A DNA stretch of 64,000 nt from Halosaccharopolyspora lacisalsi (GCF_014137975.1 NZ_JACGWZ010000010.1:1-64000), one strand, 5' to 3'; shown: positions 1-7,678, numbered from the stretch's first letter. The notes: generated from the letters alone by a model not told the origin. Program-made: numbers and translations.

Positions 1-1002
1 GTCGACGACCTCGAAGAGCGAGTCGCGAAGTCGTACGAAGAGTGCATGTCGGCTTTGTCTGATCCCGACGCCGACGAAGCCCGGCCAGTCGGCGAGGACG
101 ACGCGCTCATGGACGAGTTCGTCACCAATCTCGGGAAGCGCCCTACTTCAGCGTTTTCGACCGGGATCGATGACCTGGACCGAGCGATGATCGCCCGGAA
201 CGGCGCTCTGATCCTGCTCAGCGCGGATACCGGAGTCGGTAAGTCGCTGTTGGCCGCGCAAATCGCGCGGCACTACGCCCGCGACCGGGGTGAACGGGTG
301 TTGTTTCACTCCCTGGAGATGAGCCGTGACGAGATGGTTGAGCGGGACATGTCGGCCGTGTCCGGCGTGGCCCTGTCCAAGATCACGGGTGTACACGACC
401 TCGAACCAAGCAACTATGACCTGATCAAGGACGAGTACCTGCCCGCTTATCGTGAATGGGCGTCCCGGTTGCACTACGTCGAGGGCAAGGCCAGCGTGTC
501 CGAAGTCGCCCGCAACGCGCAGCGACTCAACCACGAGCACCGCGGCGACAGTGGGATTGGCCTGGTCGTGCTCGACTACCTCCAGATCGCCAAGCGCCCC
601 CGAGACGTCTCCACCGAACGCGATGACCTCGCGTTGGCCGCGATGACCGGTGCGCTAAAGGAACTCGCGATGGATCTGGGATGCGTGGTGATCTGCATCA
701 GCCAGTTCAACAACGAAGGGGCGAAGTCTTCCGCCCCGCAGACCTACCACCTGAAGGGGTCGAGCTCGCTCGGTCAGGATGCCGACGTGGTCGGGATGAT
801 GATCGACCCCAGCAAGGATGACGAGTCGCGGGCTGGCGAGGTCGAAGTGTCCCTGCCGAAGGTCCGTAAGGGCGTGTCAGGAACGACAGTGACCATCGCT
901 GAGCAGCGCCACAAGGCGCACTTCAGGGCGCTGAACGACAACGACCGGGCAGACATGTCCGTCGCCGACCGGCTCAACGCCCCGTCACCGTTGCCCACCT
1001 GA
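1..1002 (+). CDS. DnaB-like replicative helicase, C-terminal part (5' partial)
   Basis: RecA-fold ATPase of the DnaB C-terminal family, which unwinds DNA at a replication fork. After the in-frame ATG at 46, Walker A (ADTGVGKS) lies near residue 65 and Walker B (LVVLDYLQI) near 174. An SQFNNEG segment and a KGSSSLGQDAD segment follow, as in DnaB sensor and loop regions. The frame is open back to base 1 (reading VDDLEERVAKSYEEC before the first ATG), so the gene probably starts outside the window and has an N-terminal part I cannot see. An intrinsic terminator follows the stop by about 17 bases. A plasmid or prophage replication role is inferred. Confidence 0.8.
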   Translation, partial: VDDLEERVAKSYEECMSALSDPDADEARPVGEDDALMDEFVTNLGKRPTSAFSTGIDDLDRAMIARNGALILLSADTGVGKSLLAAQIARHYARDRGERVLFHSLEMSRDEMVERDMSAVSGVALSKITGVHDLEPSNYDLIKDEYLPAYREWASRLHYVEGKASVSEVARNAQRLNHEHRGDSGIGLVVLDYLQIAKRPRDVSTERDDLALAAMTGALKELAMDLGCVVICISQFNNEGAKSSAPQTYHLKGSSSLGQDADVVGMMIDPSKDDESRAGEVEVSLPKVRKGVSGTTVTIAEQRHKAHFRALNDNDRADMSVADRLNAPSPLPT

Positions 1003-1018
1003 CTCTGCCGCCCCGTGA

Positions 1019-1056
1019 ACGGCCCCATCCTGAGTAGATCAGGATGGGGCCGTTTT
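1019..1056 (+). terminator. Intrinsic terminator after the helicase gene
   Basis: A perfect 15-bp GC-rich stem (ACGGCCCCATCCTGA and its complement, 5-nt loop) is followed by TTT. It lies 17 nt after the helicase stop codon. The stretch from here to 1226 shows no gene. Confidence 0.85.
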
Positions 1057-1226
1057 GCTGCCCAGCGTCGCCACACAGCGACGCAGGCCCGCGGTCGAAG
1101 GTCATACACCCCGGAAGCTGGATAGGTGATCTCAGCGCTCAAAATCACGCGGGTAGCGCGCTGGCGATCGTGCACTCGAGTGACTGCACGGCTTCGCGTG
1201 AGGTTTCCTTGTTCGACACGGCATGA

Positions 1227-2117
1227 TCAATCGGGCTTCATTCCGAGCGCCTGGCGTACTTCGTCGAGTGGTTCTCCGGATGTAGCGGCTACCCGTTCGG
1301 CGATGATGGTCAGCTCGGCCATCGTGACCTGACCACGGCCGGCTGCCTCGCGAGCTTCGGCCGCGCGCTGGATCGTTTTCCTGCGGGCCGCAGCCCACGC
1401 CGTCAGTGCGGAGCGCACAGCCTTCGCTTCCGGGGTCCAGCGCACCACACGCCCGACATCCGTCTGTTCGGCACTCGGGTTTCGGGTATCGGGTTCCGTT
1501 CGGTTGGACTCCCCGTGCTCAACAGCTGGCTCCCGATTCTCGCCTTTCGGGTCCGGGGCGCTCGGTACCCGCGCGCTCTCGCGCCCGTCACCCGCGTGTT
1601 CGCCTTTCGGGTCCGGGGCGCTCGGTACCCGCGCGCTCTCGCGCCCGTCACCCGCGTGTTCGCCTTTCGGGTCCGGGGCGCTCGGTACCCGCGCGCTCTC
1701 GCGCCCGTCACCCGCGTGTTCGCCTTCCGGGTCCGGGGCGCTCGGTACCCGCGCGCTCTCGCGCCCGTCACCCGCGTGTTCGCCTTCCGGGTCCGGGGCG
1801 CTCGGTACCCGCGCGCTCTCGCGCCCGTCACCCGCGTGTTCGCCTTCCGGGTCCGGGGCGCTCGGTACCCGCGCGCTCTCGCGCCCGTCACCCGCGTGTT
1901 CGCCTTCCGGGTCCGGGGCGCTCGGTACCCGCGCGCTCTCGCGCCCGTCACCCGCGTGTTCGCCTTCCGGGTCCGGGGCGCTCGGTACCCGCGCGCTCTC
2001 GCGCCCGTCACCCGCGCGCCCGCGCGCGTGCTGCTCATCCTTGGTGGGTTCATGCTGCTCAGACGGCTCGGCCGGGTGTCGACCGAGTTTGGTGCGCTTG
2101 CGCGGCTGTGGTGGCAT
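1227..2117 (-). CDS. Repeat-containing partner gene of parA, unknown function
   Basis: A 296-residue protein whose start overlaps the parA stop (TGATG), so the two are probably co-translated. Its centre, about residues 35-190, is eight near-identical 20-residue repeats rich in Gly, Asp, Glu, Arg, Pro and Ser. They differ mainly by K or E in a DP(K/E)GEHA segment. The N-terminus is basic and the C-terminal 75 residues look helical (WTPEAKAV, ALTAWAAARRKTI, VTMAELTIIAERVAA). Position after parA suggests a centromere-binding ParB-like partner, but I see no recognised ParB, HTH or ribbon-helix-helix motif. Function is unknown. Confidence 0.65.
   Translation of the reverse strand: MPPQPRKRTKLGRHPAEPSEQHEPTKDEQHARGRAGDGRESARVPSAPDPEGEHAGDGRESARVPSAPDPEGEHAGDGRESARVPSAPDPEGEHAGDGRESARVPSAPDPEGEHAGDGRESARVPSAPDPEGEHAGDGRESARVPSAPDPKGEHAGDGRESARVPSAPDPKGEHAGDGRESARVPSAPDPKGENREPAVEHGESNRTEPDTRNPSAEQTDVGRVVRWTPEAKAVRSALTAWAAARRKTIQRAAEAREAAGRGQVTMAELTIIAERVAATSGEPLDEVRQALGMKPD
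1541..2016. repeat. Eight tandem 60-bp direct repeats
   Basis: Eight copies of a 60-bp unit run head to tail with almost no divergence. Three units carry GCCTTTCGG and five GCCTTCCGG at the only obvious variable site. They are in frame and encode the 20-residue repeats of the gene at 1227-2117. Each unit has a GGTACCC core beside a GCGCGCTCTCGCGCCCG segment that resembles the inverted repeat upstream of parA (3001-3043). They may be coding repeats only, or iteron-like binding sites. Confidence 0.95.
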
Positions 2118-2923
2118 CAGCGACGCCCTCCTGTGGTCAACATCCGCTCGACGAACCGCCCGTAGACGCTGGCGACATGGCGCAGCCGCGTCTCCTTGGC
2201 CTCATCGAGGCCGATGCCGGCCAGCAGGTAGTCCGAGATCGGCGCCCACAGCGGGATGACCTCGTCTGGAGAGGTCCAGGCCTGGTCGCCGTAGTACGGG
2301 GAGATGTCTTCGGTCAGCACCCGGTCGTGGTGCTGCGATTTGCGTTTGCCGTTGATCAGCGGGCCGACAGCGGTCAGCTTCGGGTTGTGATACGCGGCCA
2401 CAAGATCGATGGTGTTGTGCAGCTCGTTGAGCCCGTCCGCACTCCATTGCTCCGGTTGGGACACGATCAATGCCTGCTCGGCCGCAACGAGCGCGTTCGT
2501 CAGCAGCAACCCCAGTGCGGGCGTGGTATCCACCAGCACCACGTCGTAGGCGCTCAGCACCGGGCGCAGCACGTGAGTGAACCGGTGCTCCCGGCCGAAC
2601 CGCTGAGACTCGACCTGTGTTCCGGCGTCGGCCAGCGCTTCCGTAATCGGTGTCGGCGCCAGCGTCACCCCGTCCCAGATGCTGGGGACGAGCACGTCGG
2701 CCAGGGCGTACTCCGCGTTCGGGGCAAGTGCGTCGGCGACCCCGATCGTGTCGCCGAGGTCGTCGGCGGACAACGCGCTCGTGATGTTGCCCTGCGGATC
2801 GAGGTCGACCACGAGCACGGCCAGACCGAGTACGTGAGCAGCGCGTGCGAGATGGCCAGTCGAGGTGGTCTTGCCGACCCCGCCCTTCTGGTTGCACACG
2901 GCCACGGTCAACGCATTAGACAT
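2117..2923 (-). CDS. parA: ParA-family partition ATPase
   Basis: Deviant Walker-type ATPase that drives segregation of low-copy plasmids. The 268-residue protein has the N-terminal KGGVGKTT motif near residues 13-20, the switch DLDPQGN near 41-47 and VVLVDTTPALG near 125-135, all diagnostic of ParA/Soj. The ATG at 2923 was chosen because AAGGAG lies 9 nt upstream and MSNALTVAVCNQKGG is a typical ParA N-terminus. The frame stays open further upstream but that extension is basic and unlike the family. The gene overlaps the downstream repeat-protein gene, and an inverted repeat at 3001-3043 lies upstream. Confidence 0.92.
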   Translation of the reverse strand: MSNALTVAVCNQKGGVGKTTSTGHLARAAHVLGLAVLVVDLDPQGNITSALSADDLGDTIGVADALAPNAEYALADVLVPSIWDGVTLAPTPITEALADAGTQVESQRFGREHRFTHVLRPVLSAYDVVLVDTTPALGLLLTNALVAAEQALIVSQPEQWSADGLNELHNTIDLVAAYHNPKLTAVGPLINGKRKSQHHDRVLTEDISPYYGDQAWTSPDEVIPLWAPISDYLLAGIGLDEAKETRLRHVASVYGRFVERMLTTGGRR

Positions 2924-3000
2924 GCGGTACAGCTCCTTCCATTCGGGGGTCAGGACAGAGCCTGCCGCATGGGCGTATCCGAGGTCGAGAGCGGGCCAAA

Positions 3001-3043
3001 TTACGCGCTCGCGCGCCCGGTACTCGCGCGCCCGAGCGCGTAA
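3001..3043. promoter_or_regulatory. Inverted repeat upstream of parA, possible operator or centromere
   Basis: Perfect 11-bp arms (TTACGCGCTCG at 3001-3011, CGAGCGCGTAA at 3033-3043) enclose two direct copies of GCGCGCCCG (3011-3019 and 3026-3034). It sits about 80 bp upstream of the parA start, where par operators or parS sites are common. It shares GC-rich words with the 60-bp repeats downstream. The role is inferred. Confidence 0.5.
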
Positions 3044-3053
3044 GTCGATCAAT

Positions 3054-3090
3054 AAAAGGGCGGCGAAGACCTGGTCTTCGCCGCCCTTTT
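3054..3090. terminator. Bidirectional intrinsic terminator
   Basis: A perfect 17-bp stem with a 3-nt loop, AAAAGGGCGGCGAAGAC and its complement, so a T-run follows in both directions. It separates parA's upstream region from the remnant gene at 3102-3386. Confidence 0.85.
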
Positions 3091-3101
3091 GTGGGGCTGG
3101 C

Positions 3102-3386
3102 TCAGTCGGTTGGGGCGTCGCCGTTGACGTAGACGTCCCAGTGCCATGCCGTTCCGATGCCGAAGCTGAGGTTGACCTGGCGACGCTTCAGGTAGCCAGC
3201 TCGTTCCAGCTTGCCCGCTAAGCGGCGGATGGAGTCTCGGCCGTGTCCGGCGACGGCTAAGTCATCCAAACGCTTGGGTTGGGACAGATCCTGTTCCAGG
3301 AGCCATGCCAGGAAGCCATAGCTGTCGGGCTGGCTCGTCCCACCCCGGCAATATCCACCGCCCGCCGCACGGCAGCAGCTGACCCT
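3102..3386 (-). pseudogene. 5'-truncated winged-helix DNA-binding protein remnant
   Basis: A minus-strand reading frame open from 3386 to the TGA at 3104-3102 reads like the C-terminal half of a winged-helix protein. Its segments include FLAWLLEQDLSQPKRLDDLA, GHGRDSIRRLAGKLERAGYL and a tail with WHWDVYVNGDAPTD. There is no ATG, GTG or TTG in the frame before an upstream TAG at 3389-3387, so the start is missing. I infer a decayed plasmid regulatory gene. An unusual CTG start cannot be excluded. Confidence 0.45.
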
Positions 3387-3521
3387 CTATTGACTGCGCA
3401 GACGATCGATCGCGCGCTGTGTCTTGACCGGTGGGGGTCGAGGAGTGGGTAGGATCGTGATCGGAAATCGTGGGTGACACGGCGTTCGGGAAGTCCTGTC
3501 GTCGGAGGAGAGGCCAGCAGC

Positions 3522-4025
3522 ATGCTGCATGTGGTTGTTCTGGACGGCCCGTTCGCGGGCCGGGTGCGCAGTGCTGCCGAGGTCGATGCTGCTGGTGTGA
3601 GTCCGAGCGAGATCCTGGGGGATTTCGTCACTCACGGTTACCGGTGGCGCATCGTGTGGCCCCCCGCGCCCGGTGTGGGTGACGCGGCGGTGCGGACATG
3701 GTTACAGCAGCAGCTGGCTGCGTTCTCCGATGAGCATGGGCTCGACCTCACCGGCAGGATCACCCTCGCGGAAGAGCGGCCCAGCGATGAGGATATCGCC
3801 GCGTGGGCGCAGGCCGACCTGGTGTGTCGGATCTATGCCGCCGCGGCGCGGCAGCGTGGGATCCGCTTCGGCGGTCAACACTGGGTACTTCCCGATGCCC
3901 AGGAAAAGCCGGGCGAGTTCGATGCCAAGCTCGGTGCGCTGGAGGAAGCCATCGCGGCCTACGGATCGGTGGCGGTCGCCACCGATGACGGGCACGGCGA
4001 GCTTGTGCTGGACGCGGTGGGATGA
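3522..4025 (+). CDS. Hypothetical protein, unknown function
   Basis: A 167-residue soluble protein with no family I recognise. The ATG at 3522 is preferred to an earlier in-frame start at 3474 because GGAGAGG lies 8 nt upstream. It begins MLHVVVLDGPFAG and has an acidic, helical centre (WLQQQLAAFSDEHGLDL, EDIAAWAQADLVCRIYAAAA) and no membrane segment. It stands alone between the remnant HTH gene and the convergent ribbon-helix-helix gene. High third-position GC supports real coding. Confidence 0.65.
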   Translation: MLHVVVLDGPFAGRVRSAAEVDAAGVSPSEILGDFVTHGYRWRIVWPPAPGVGDAAVRTWLQQQLAAFSDEHGLDLTGRITLAEERPSDEDIAAWAQADLVCRIYAAAARQRGIRFGGQHWVLPDAQEKPGEFDAKLGALEEAIAAYGSVAVATDDGHGELVLDAVG

Positions 4026-4094
4026 CTCCGCTACCCCGTCCTGCCGTGGTCTGACGTAAGGCACCAGGGACGAGCCGGGACTGAGCGACCGCGG

Positions 4095-4331
4095 TCAGCG
4101 GTGATCCGGTGATCCGGCCGAGCGTCGTGGCCGGCCCCATCTCTTGGGCTCGGGCCAGTGGGGCTCCAGGAGCGGCAGCACCGTGTCCGGGTCGGCAACG
4201 AGGGCGGTCATGCACGCCTGCACGAAGGCGCTCTTCGTGCGTCCGAGCTCGTCGAGTCGTGCCGCAGCAGCGTCGTGAATCTCCCGCGAGACGCGCAAGG
4301 TGATCGCGGGGTCGCGGTGCTGGCTGCTCAT
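4095..4331 (-). CDS. Ribbon-helix-helix (CopG/Arc-like) DNA-binding protein
   Basis: A 78-residue protein. The segment ITLRVSREIHDAAAARLDELGRT, followed by KSAFVQACMTALV, matches a beta-strand plus two helices of a ribbon-helix-helix repressor or plasmid copy-control protein. It is transcribed divergently from the three-gene operon starting at 4419, and the 88-bp spacer holds an inverted repeat (4348-4362 and 4385-4399) well placed as its operator. I infer that it represses itself and the neighbouring operon. A role as an antitoxin is possible, but the operon shows no known toxin. Confidence 0.7.
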   Translation of the reverse strand: MSSQHRDPAITLRVSREIHDAAAARLDELGRTKSAFVQACMTALVADPDTVLPLLEPHWPEPKRWGRPRRSAGSPDHR

Positions 4332-4347
4332 GCCACCAGCATCACAT

Positions 4348-4399
4348 AGTGGGTTGCCACTTGTCGACGACGCATGTCACCATAAAGTGGCAATCCACT
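4348..4399. promoter_or_regulatory. Divergent operator between the RHH gene and the 4419 operon
   Basis: AGTGGGTTGCCACTT (4348-4362) and AAGTGGCAATCCACT (4385-4399) are inverted 15-bp copies with one mismatch, 22 nt apart. Each arm contains its own partly symmetric GTGG-CCAC core. The second arm ends just before the GGAGGGAG ribosome site of the plus-strand operon. Confidence 0.65.
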
Positions 4400-4418
4400 T
4401 TTGGAGGGAGCATCACCG

Positions 4419-4643
4419 ATGCAGATCATCGCCGATGCCGAGATCGACATCGACACGCTGATTCGGCTGTCGATCGAGTTGACCAACGAGTCCGACGGTG
4501 CGGGGTTGACCAGAGACCGCGTTTGGGTCTCGCCGCACTCAATGGGTGGTCGCAACATTGAACGTTGCCCCGGCGCCACGGAGGATCCGGTGCTGATCGG
4601 CGCCGGATTCCGAGAGTCCGCCCGGACGATCTCCTGGTGGTGA
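4419..4643 (+). CDS. Small acidic protein, first gene of a three-gene operon
   Basis: A 74-residue acidic protein (MQIIADAEIDIDTLIRLSIELTNESDG) of unknown function. The ATG at 4419 is preceded by GGAGGGAG at 9 nt, which decides against an earlier start at 4401. Its TGA lies inside the GTGA of the next start, so translation is probably coupled. Expression is probably controlled by the divergent ribbon-helix-helix protein through the inverted repeat just upstream. Confidence 0.6.
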   Translation: MQIIADAEIDIDTLIRLSIELTNESDGAGLTRDRVWVSPHSMGGRNIERCPGATEDPVLIGAGFRESARTISWW

Positions 4644-4996
4644 CTTGGACCAGTGCGGGCACGGGGGCCCGGCTGCAGGCGATCCTGGCAGAGAAGGCGG
4701 TGCTCCTCCGTTACGAGGAGAACGGGCAGCCGTCCCGCTACGGGGATGTGTTCTACCGGCTTACCGAGTGTGAGCAGGGGCGCGAGGACTTCGAGCGTCG
4801 CTGTACGGACCAGCGCCAGCGGGACGAGCTGGAGAAGCTGATCAGTCAGACACGTACTCGACTTCTGGGGATGGAACAAACTCTCCGGGGGCTGGAGGGA
4901 GCGATCCAGGAGATGGACGTGTCCGCTGTATCGCTGGAGGAAACGGAGCCTCTGGCCGAGTGGGAGAAGGATTTGCTGGGGGAGGGTTCGGCGTGA
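4640..4996 (+). CDS. Coiled-coil hypothetical protein, second gene of the operon
   Basis: A 118-residue protein from the GTG at 4640, chosen because it overlaps the preceding stop as GTGA. After an N-terminal globular part (TSAGTGARLQAILAEKAVLLRYEENGQPSRYGD) it has heptad-like charged helices (RRCTDQRQRDELEKLISQTR, LLGMEQTLRGLEGAIQEMD), suggesting oligomerisation. The function is unknown. The next gene begins inside its stop codon. Confidence 0.6.
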   Translation: MTWTSAGTGARLQAILAEKAVLLRYEENGQPSRYGDVFYRLTECEQGREDFERRCTDQRQRDELEKLISQTRTRLLGMEQTLRGLEGAIQEMDVSAVSLEETEPLAEWEKDLLGEGSA

Positions 4997-5178
4997 AGGC
5001 TCAGGAGGTAACCATGGAGGAAGTCCCAAGCGCGGTGTGGCTCGCGGCGACCCTGCCGATTGCACAGGAGGAGCTCGCTCCCGCCGAGGAGGAGCGAATC
5101 CAGGCAGTGGTGCACGCCACGTGGCGGGCTACGCGCGCCAGTGTGATGGGAGGGGAGGACTTCCAGGGGCTCCCCTGA
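4993..5178 (+). CDS. Small hypothetical protein, third gene of the operon
   Basis: A 61-residue acidic protein from a GTG at 4993 that overlaps the previous TGA, with GGAGGG 6 nt upstream. It has a predicted helix (AVWLAATLPIAQEELAPAEEE) and no recognised domain. It closes the operon and is followed by a strong terminator at 5194. Confidence 0.55.
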   Translation: MKAQEVTMEEVPSAVWLAATLPIAQEELAPAEEERIQAVVHATWRATRASVMGGEDFQGLP

Positions 5179-5193
5179 TTCCGGCAGGAGAGT

Positions 5194-5224
5194 GTGCCCG
5201 ACTGGACTGTGTCCAGTCGGGCAC
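5194..5224. terminator. Terminator between convergent transcription units
   Basis: A perfect 14-bp stem (GTGCCCGACTGGAC and its complement, TGT loop) lies between the plus-strand operon ending at 5178 and the minus-strand gene ending at 5252. It probably serves both. Confidence 0.75.
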
Positions 5225-5251
5225 GTTTGTCTCGATCGGTGCTCTCTCGTG

Positions 5252-5638
5252 TCAGGAGACGTCGCGGGGTGGCGTGGCCTCGTGGTTGACGGAGCCGCCG
5301 TTGGGCGACTGCCCGGTGGTCGATTGGGGTGGCGACGTTGCTCCCGAGGAAGTGCTGCGGGGTTTGCGTTTCGGCAGCTCCAGGTCGAGTCCGAGTTCGG
5401 TGAGTAGCTGCCGCAGTTGGTCAGAGTTCCAATTGGTGTCGCGGGCGTGTTCGGTGGCCGAGCGGTACGTCTCTTCCAGCTGGCGCTGGTGTTCCCGCCC
5501 CGCTGCGACGACGGCCGCGGCTTCTCCGAAATCTTCCGCCGCTTGCACCTGCGCGGGCGGGATGAGGTTGAAGGCGGCTTGGCGCGCGTTCTCCCGAACT
5601 TGCTTGCCGCCACCGGTGGTGGTGCGTTTCGCGGTCAT
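5252..5638 (-). CDS. Hypothetical helical protein
   Basis: A 128-residue protein with a basic N-terminus (MTAKRTTTGGGKQVRENARQ), an alanine- and glutamate-rich helical middle and a low-complexity Pro/Ser/Thr tail. No family is recognised. It is convergent with the operon at 4419-5178 and divergent from the gene at 5806. The N-terminal basic region followed by helices would suit nucleic-acid binding, but this is only a guess. Confidence 0.5.
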   Translation of the reverse strand: MTAKRTTTGGGKQVRENARQAAFNLIPPAQVQAAEDFGEAAAVVAAGREHQRQLEETYRSATEHARDTNWNSDQLRQLLTELGLDLELPKRKPRSTSSGATSPPQSTTGQSPNGGSVNHEATPPRDVS

Positions 5639-5737
5639 GGCGTGAGACTAACTCGCGTGATCACGAGTGTGGGGCTGGTTGTCGTCCGCAGTGTGTGGCA
5701 CCTGGTGCGCGTGCGAAGGCGAGAGGTGTGAACCCAC

Positions 5738-5765
5738 TTGACTATGAAAAAAAATACGGTATAGT
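5738..5765 (+). promoter_or_regulatory. Sigma-70-like promoter for the gene at 5806
   Basis: TTGACT (5738-5743) and TATAGT (5760-5765) are separated by 16 bp that include an eight-A tract. The A-tract next to TATAGT recurs before the gene at 7085. Confidence 0.7.
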
Positions 5766-5805
5766 TAAGGGTGCTGGAAGGCCACTGGGTCGACGAAGGA
5801 GAGTT

Positions 5806-6222
5806 ATGACCGAGAACGACATCATCGAGAACGGCACCACCGTGTCGTTGCCTGAGTCGCATGCATCCCTGTTGGAGGGAGCGGCGCGGCAAGCTTTCGG
5901 GGTGACCTTCGAGGGTCTGACGTATGAGCAGGCCAGTGAGCTTTTGGTTGCCCACGTCCGTGCACTGGCAGAGGGGACGGGCGACAAGGTCTGCAGGAGT
6001 GGCGGGCGCACCGTCGTCTCGGAAAACCAGGATGGTCCCCAAGCTATGCAGGGCGTGGTTCGCGGCCTGTTCACTAAGTTGGCACCGGGGAGTGCTGACC
6101 AATCTGCGCTGGTTGTGCACTTCCAGCAAGAACTGACGTTCGGGCAGCGTCTGCTCGGGCACAGCCCAGCCGTGCGGACAGTGCGCTTCATCCCCTCTCC
6201 AGGGGCAGGCGTCACGGTTTGA
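5806..6222 (+). CDS. Hypothetical protein, unknown function
   Basis: A 138-residue protein. The ATG at 5806 has AAGGAGAG at 2-8 nt upstream and lies about 40 nt after a good promoter. An open extension back to 5695 would run through that promoter and is rejected. The sequence (MTENDIIENGTTVSLPESHA) continues through a helical part and a mixed C-terminus, with no motif I recognise. The downstream gene at 6319 may be co-transcribed, because the next terminator is only at 6959. Confidence 0.6.
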   Translation: MTENDIIENGTTVSLPESHASLLEGAARQAFGVTFEGLTYEQASELLVAHVRALAEGTGDKVCRSGGRTVVSENQDGPQAMQGVVRGLFTKLAPGSADQSALVVHFQQELTFGQRLLGHSPAVRTVRFIPSPGAGVTV

Positions 6223-6318
6223 CCGCGCCCGGGTGGAGCGGTGCTGCTCATGCCGGAACCGCCCCGCTCCACCCGGCCCCTTGCTTCCACACGACTACAT
6301 GGAAAGGGACTGGCAAGT

Positions 6319-6936
6319 ATGCCATCACAGAGGAAGCGGTTTGCCGCTGCCGCCGAGTTCTTGCACCTCCGGGCCGGCCGGGTTGCGGGCTTGGTGAACT
6401 TCGTTGAGTACACGGTGGGGATTCAGCTCCCTGCCCCGCTGGTTGAGGCTCCCGAGGATCTCGCGCAGCTCGATGCGGCGGTCGACTGCACCGCCGAGAA
6501 CCTGTTCACCGAGCATGGCCACCGGCATCCAGCCTGGATCCAAGTACGGGAGGAGAACTCCGATGCGGTCATGGCTGTAAGGGAGCTGCTGTACAGCTGG
6601 TATCAGGGACTCTGTGCCGCCAAGGGATATGTTCGCAGCCCCGGAGTTTTGCATGATCTCGAAGCGGTTGCCGATCGCTCCGCCCGTGTCGACAACCACC
6701 TGACGGCAGTGGCCCAGACTGCAGGACTGGTCGGTAATCCCGAGGACAGTAACCAGGCACTGGAGTGTGCGTGCGGCACTAAAGCAGGTTTCACTCCCTG
6801 TGTCGATTCACCGGTGTCACAGCCGGGATTGTGCCGCTGCAATGCATGCGGCGCGCTGGCGGCCAGCGTGCAGTTGACGATCGCGGGCGCACCTGGCACT
6901 CGATCGCTGCGGGCGGTGCGGCTGCGCACCAGCTGA
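6319..6936 (+). CDS. Hypothetical protein with C-terminal Cys cluster
   Basis: A 205-residue protein. ATG 6319 (MPSQRKRFAAAAEF) is chosen over the 6241 frame start because a purine-rich AAAGGGA lies upstream and the extension reads as non-coding. The C-terminal third has CACGTKAGFTPC and CRCNACG, which could bind a metal. The N-terminal two thirds are helical. It is followed by an 18-bp terminator stem. No family is recognised. Confidence 0.5.
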   Translation: MPSQRKRFAAAAEFLHLRAGRVAGLVNFVEYTVGIQLPAPLVEAPEDLAQLDAAVDCTAENLFTEHGHRHPAWIQVREENSDAVMAVRELLYSWYQGLCAAKGYVRSPGVLHDLEAVADRSARVDNHLTAVAQTAGLVGNPEDSNQALECACGTKAGFTPCVDSPVSQPGLCRCNACGALAASVQLTIAGAPGTRSLRAVRLRTS

Positions 6937-6958
6937 CGGATCCGGTGTGCCTGTTTCT

Positions 6959-6999
6959 CCGGGGCTGTGCTCGCGTCCTGGACGCGAGCACAGCCCCGG
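6959..6999 (+). terminator. Long hairpin terminator
   Basis: A perfect 18-bp stem, CCGGGGCTGTGCTCGCGT and its complement, with a 5-nt loop, 22 nt after the stop of the gene at 6319. There is no T-run, so it may act through stability alone. Confidence 0.65.
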
Positions 7000-7027
7000 A
7001 AGCGTGTGCAGGATTCTCCCCGAGCAT

Positions 7028-7056
7028 GATGAAAAAAACTCCTGTATAGTTTCATC
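7028..7056 (+). promoter_or_regulatory. Promoter with inverted repeat, upstream of the gene at 7085
   Basis: A -10-like TATAGT (7045-7050) is flanked by GATGAAA (7028-7034) and TTTCATC (7050-7056), a perfect 7-bp inverted repeat. A seven-A tract precedes it, as at the promoter of the gene at 5806. The downstream gene encodes a probable DNA-binding protein, so autoregulation is plausible. Confidence 0.55.
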
Positions 7057-7084
7057 GGGAGTGTGGTCGAGAGAGGGAGAACCC

Positions 7085-7678
7085 ATGGTCATCCGAGCCG
7101 GACGCGACGTCATGGGCCTCGACGAGGCCGCTCATGCGGCAGGCATGGATCCCCAGGCGATGCGGCGTCGCCTGCACCGACGTGGGCTTGCACCGGTGAA
7201 CGCGCCCCCGCACTCTCTGGTCGGCAACCGTCGGCCGCGCCCGGCCCTGTGGGATGCCGATCAGGTCCGGGCCGAACTCGCCGACGACCCGATACCGAAC
7301 ATCCCTGCCGTCGACGCCGCCGCCGATCTGCTCGACCGTGTGGAAGCCGCGAACCTGCTGGGCCTAGAACTGGAAAGCTTCGACCGAGCGCGTCACGAAG
7401 GCCGCATCACCCTCACTCCGGAACTGTGCAGCGACCACCAGGTGCCGCACTGGCAACGCCGCAGTCTGAATGCGGTAGTGCAGGAGTCCGCCAACGATCC
7501 TGCCCGCGGTGGAGGCCGACCCGCGGGGACAGAAGAGTCCAAACGCGACCGCGTGCTCACCGCACTGCGCCACATACGCGAGACCGAAGAACGCGAGCCG
7601 AATCAGGCTGAGCTGGTACGCGCCACTGGCGTGAGCCGCATGACGGTGCGAGCTGCTTTGGCCGACGTCCAGGACTGA
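7085..7678 (+). CDS. Helix-turn-helix DNA-binding protein
   Basis: A 197-residue protein with two putative DNA-binding parts. An N-terminal excisionase or MerR-like segment is GLDEAAHAAGMDPQAMRRRL, and the C-terminal HTH is AELVRATGVSRMTVRAALAD near residues 174-193. The start at 7085 follows AGGGAG. It lies just before the putative transfer origin and mob genes and could control them or replication. Its own promoter carries an inverted repeat. The exact family is not identified. Confidence 0.65.
   Translation: MVIRAGRDVMGLDEAAHAAGMDPQAMRRRLHRRGLAPVNAPPHSLVGNRRPRPALWDADQVRAELADDPIPNIPAVDAAADLLDRVEAANLLGLELESFDRARHEGRITLTPELCSDHQVPHWQRRSLNAVVQESANDPARGGGRPAGTEESKRDRVLTALRHIRETEEREPNQAELVRATGVSRMTVRAALADVQD

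Noticed and set aside
1541-2016. CRISPR array
   Set aside because: The units are contiguous 60-bp repeats without unique spacers, and no cas genes are present.
1406-3043. Plus-strand open frame of 545 codons
   Set aside because: It is the complement of the parA and repeat-protein genes. It is Arg/Pro-rich, has no ribosome site, and parA on the other strand is unambiguous.
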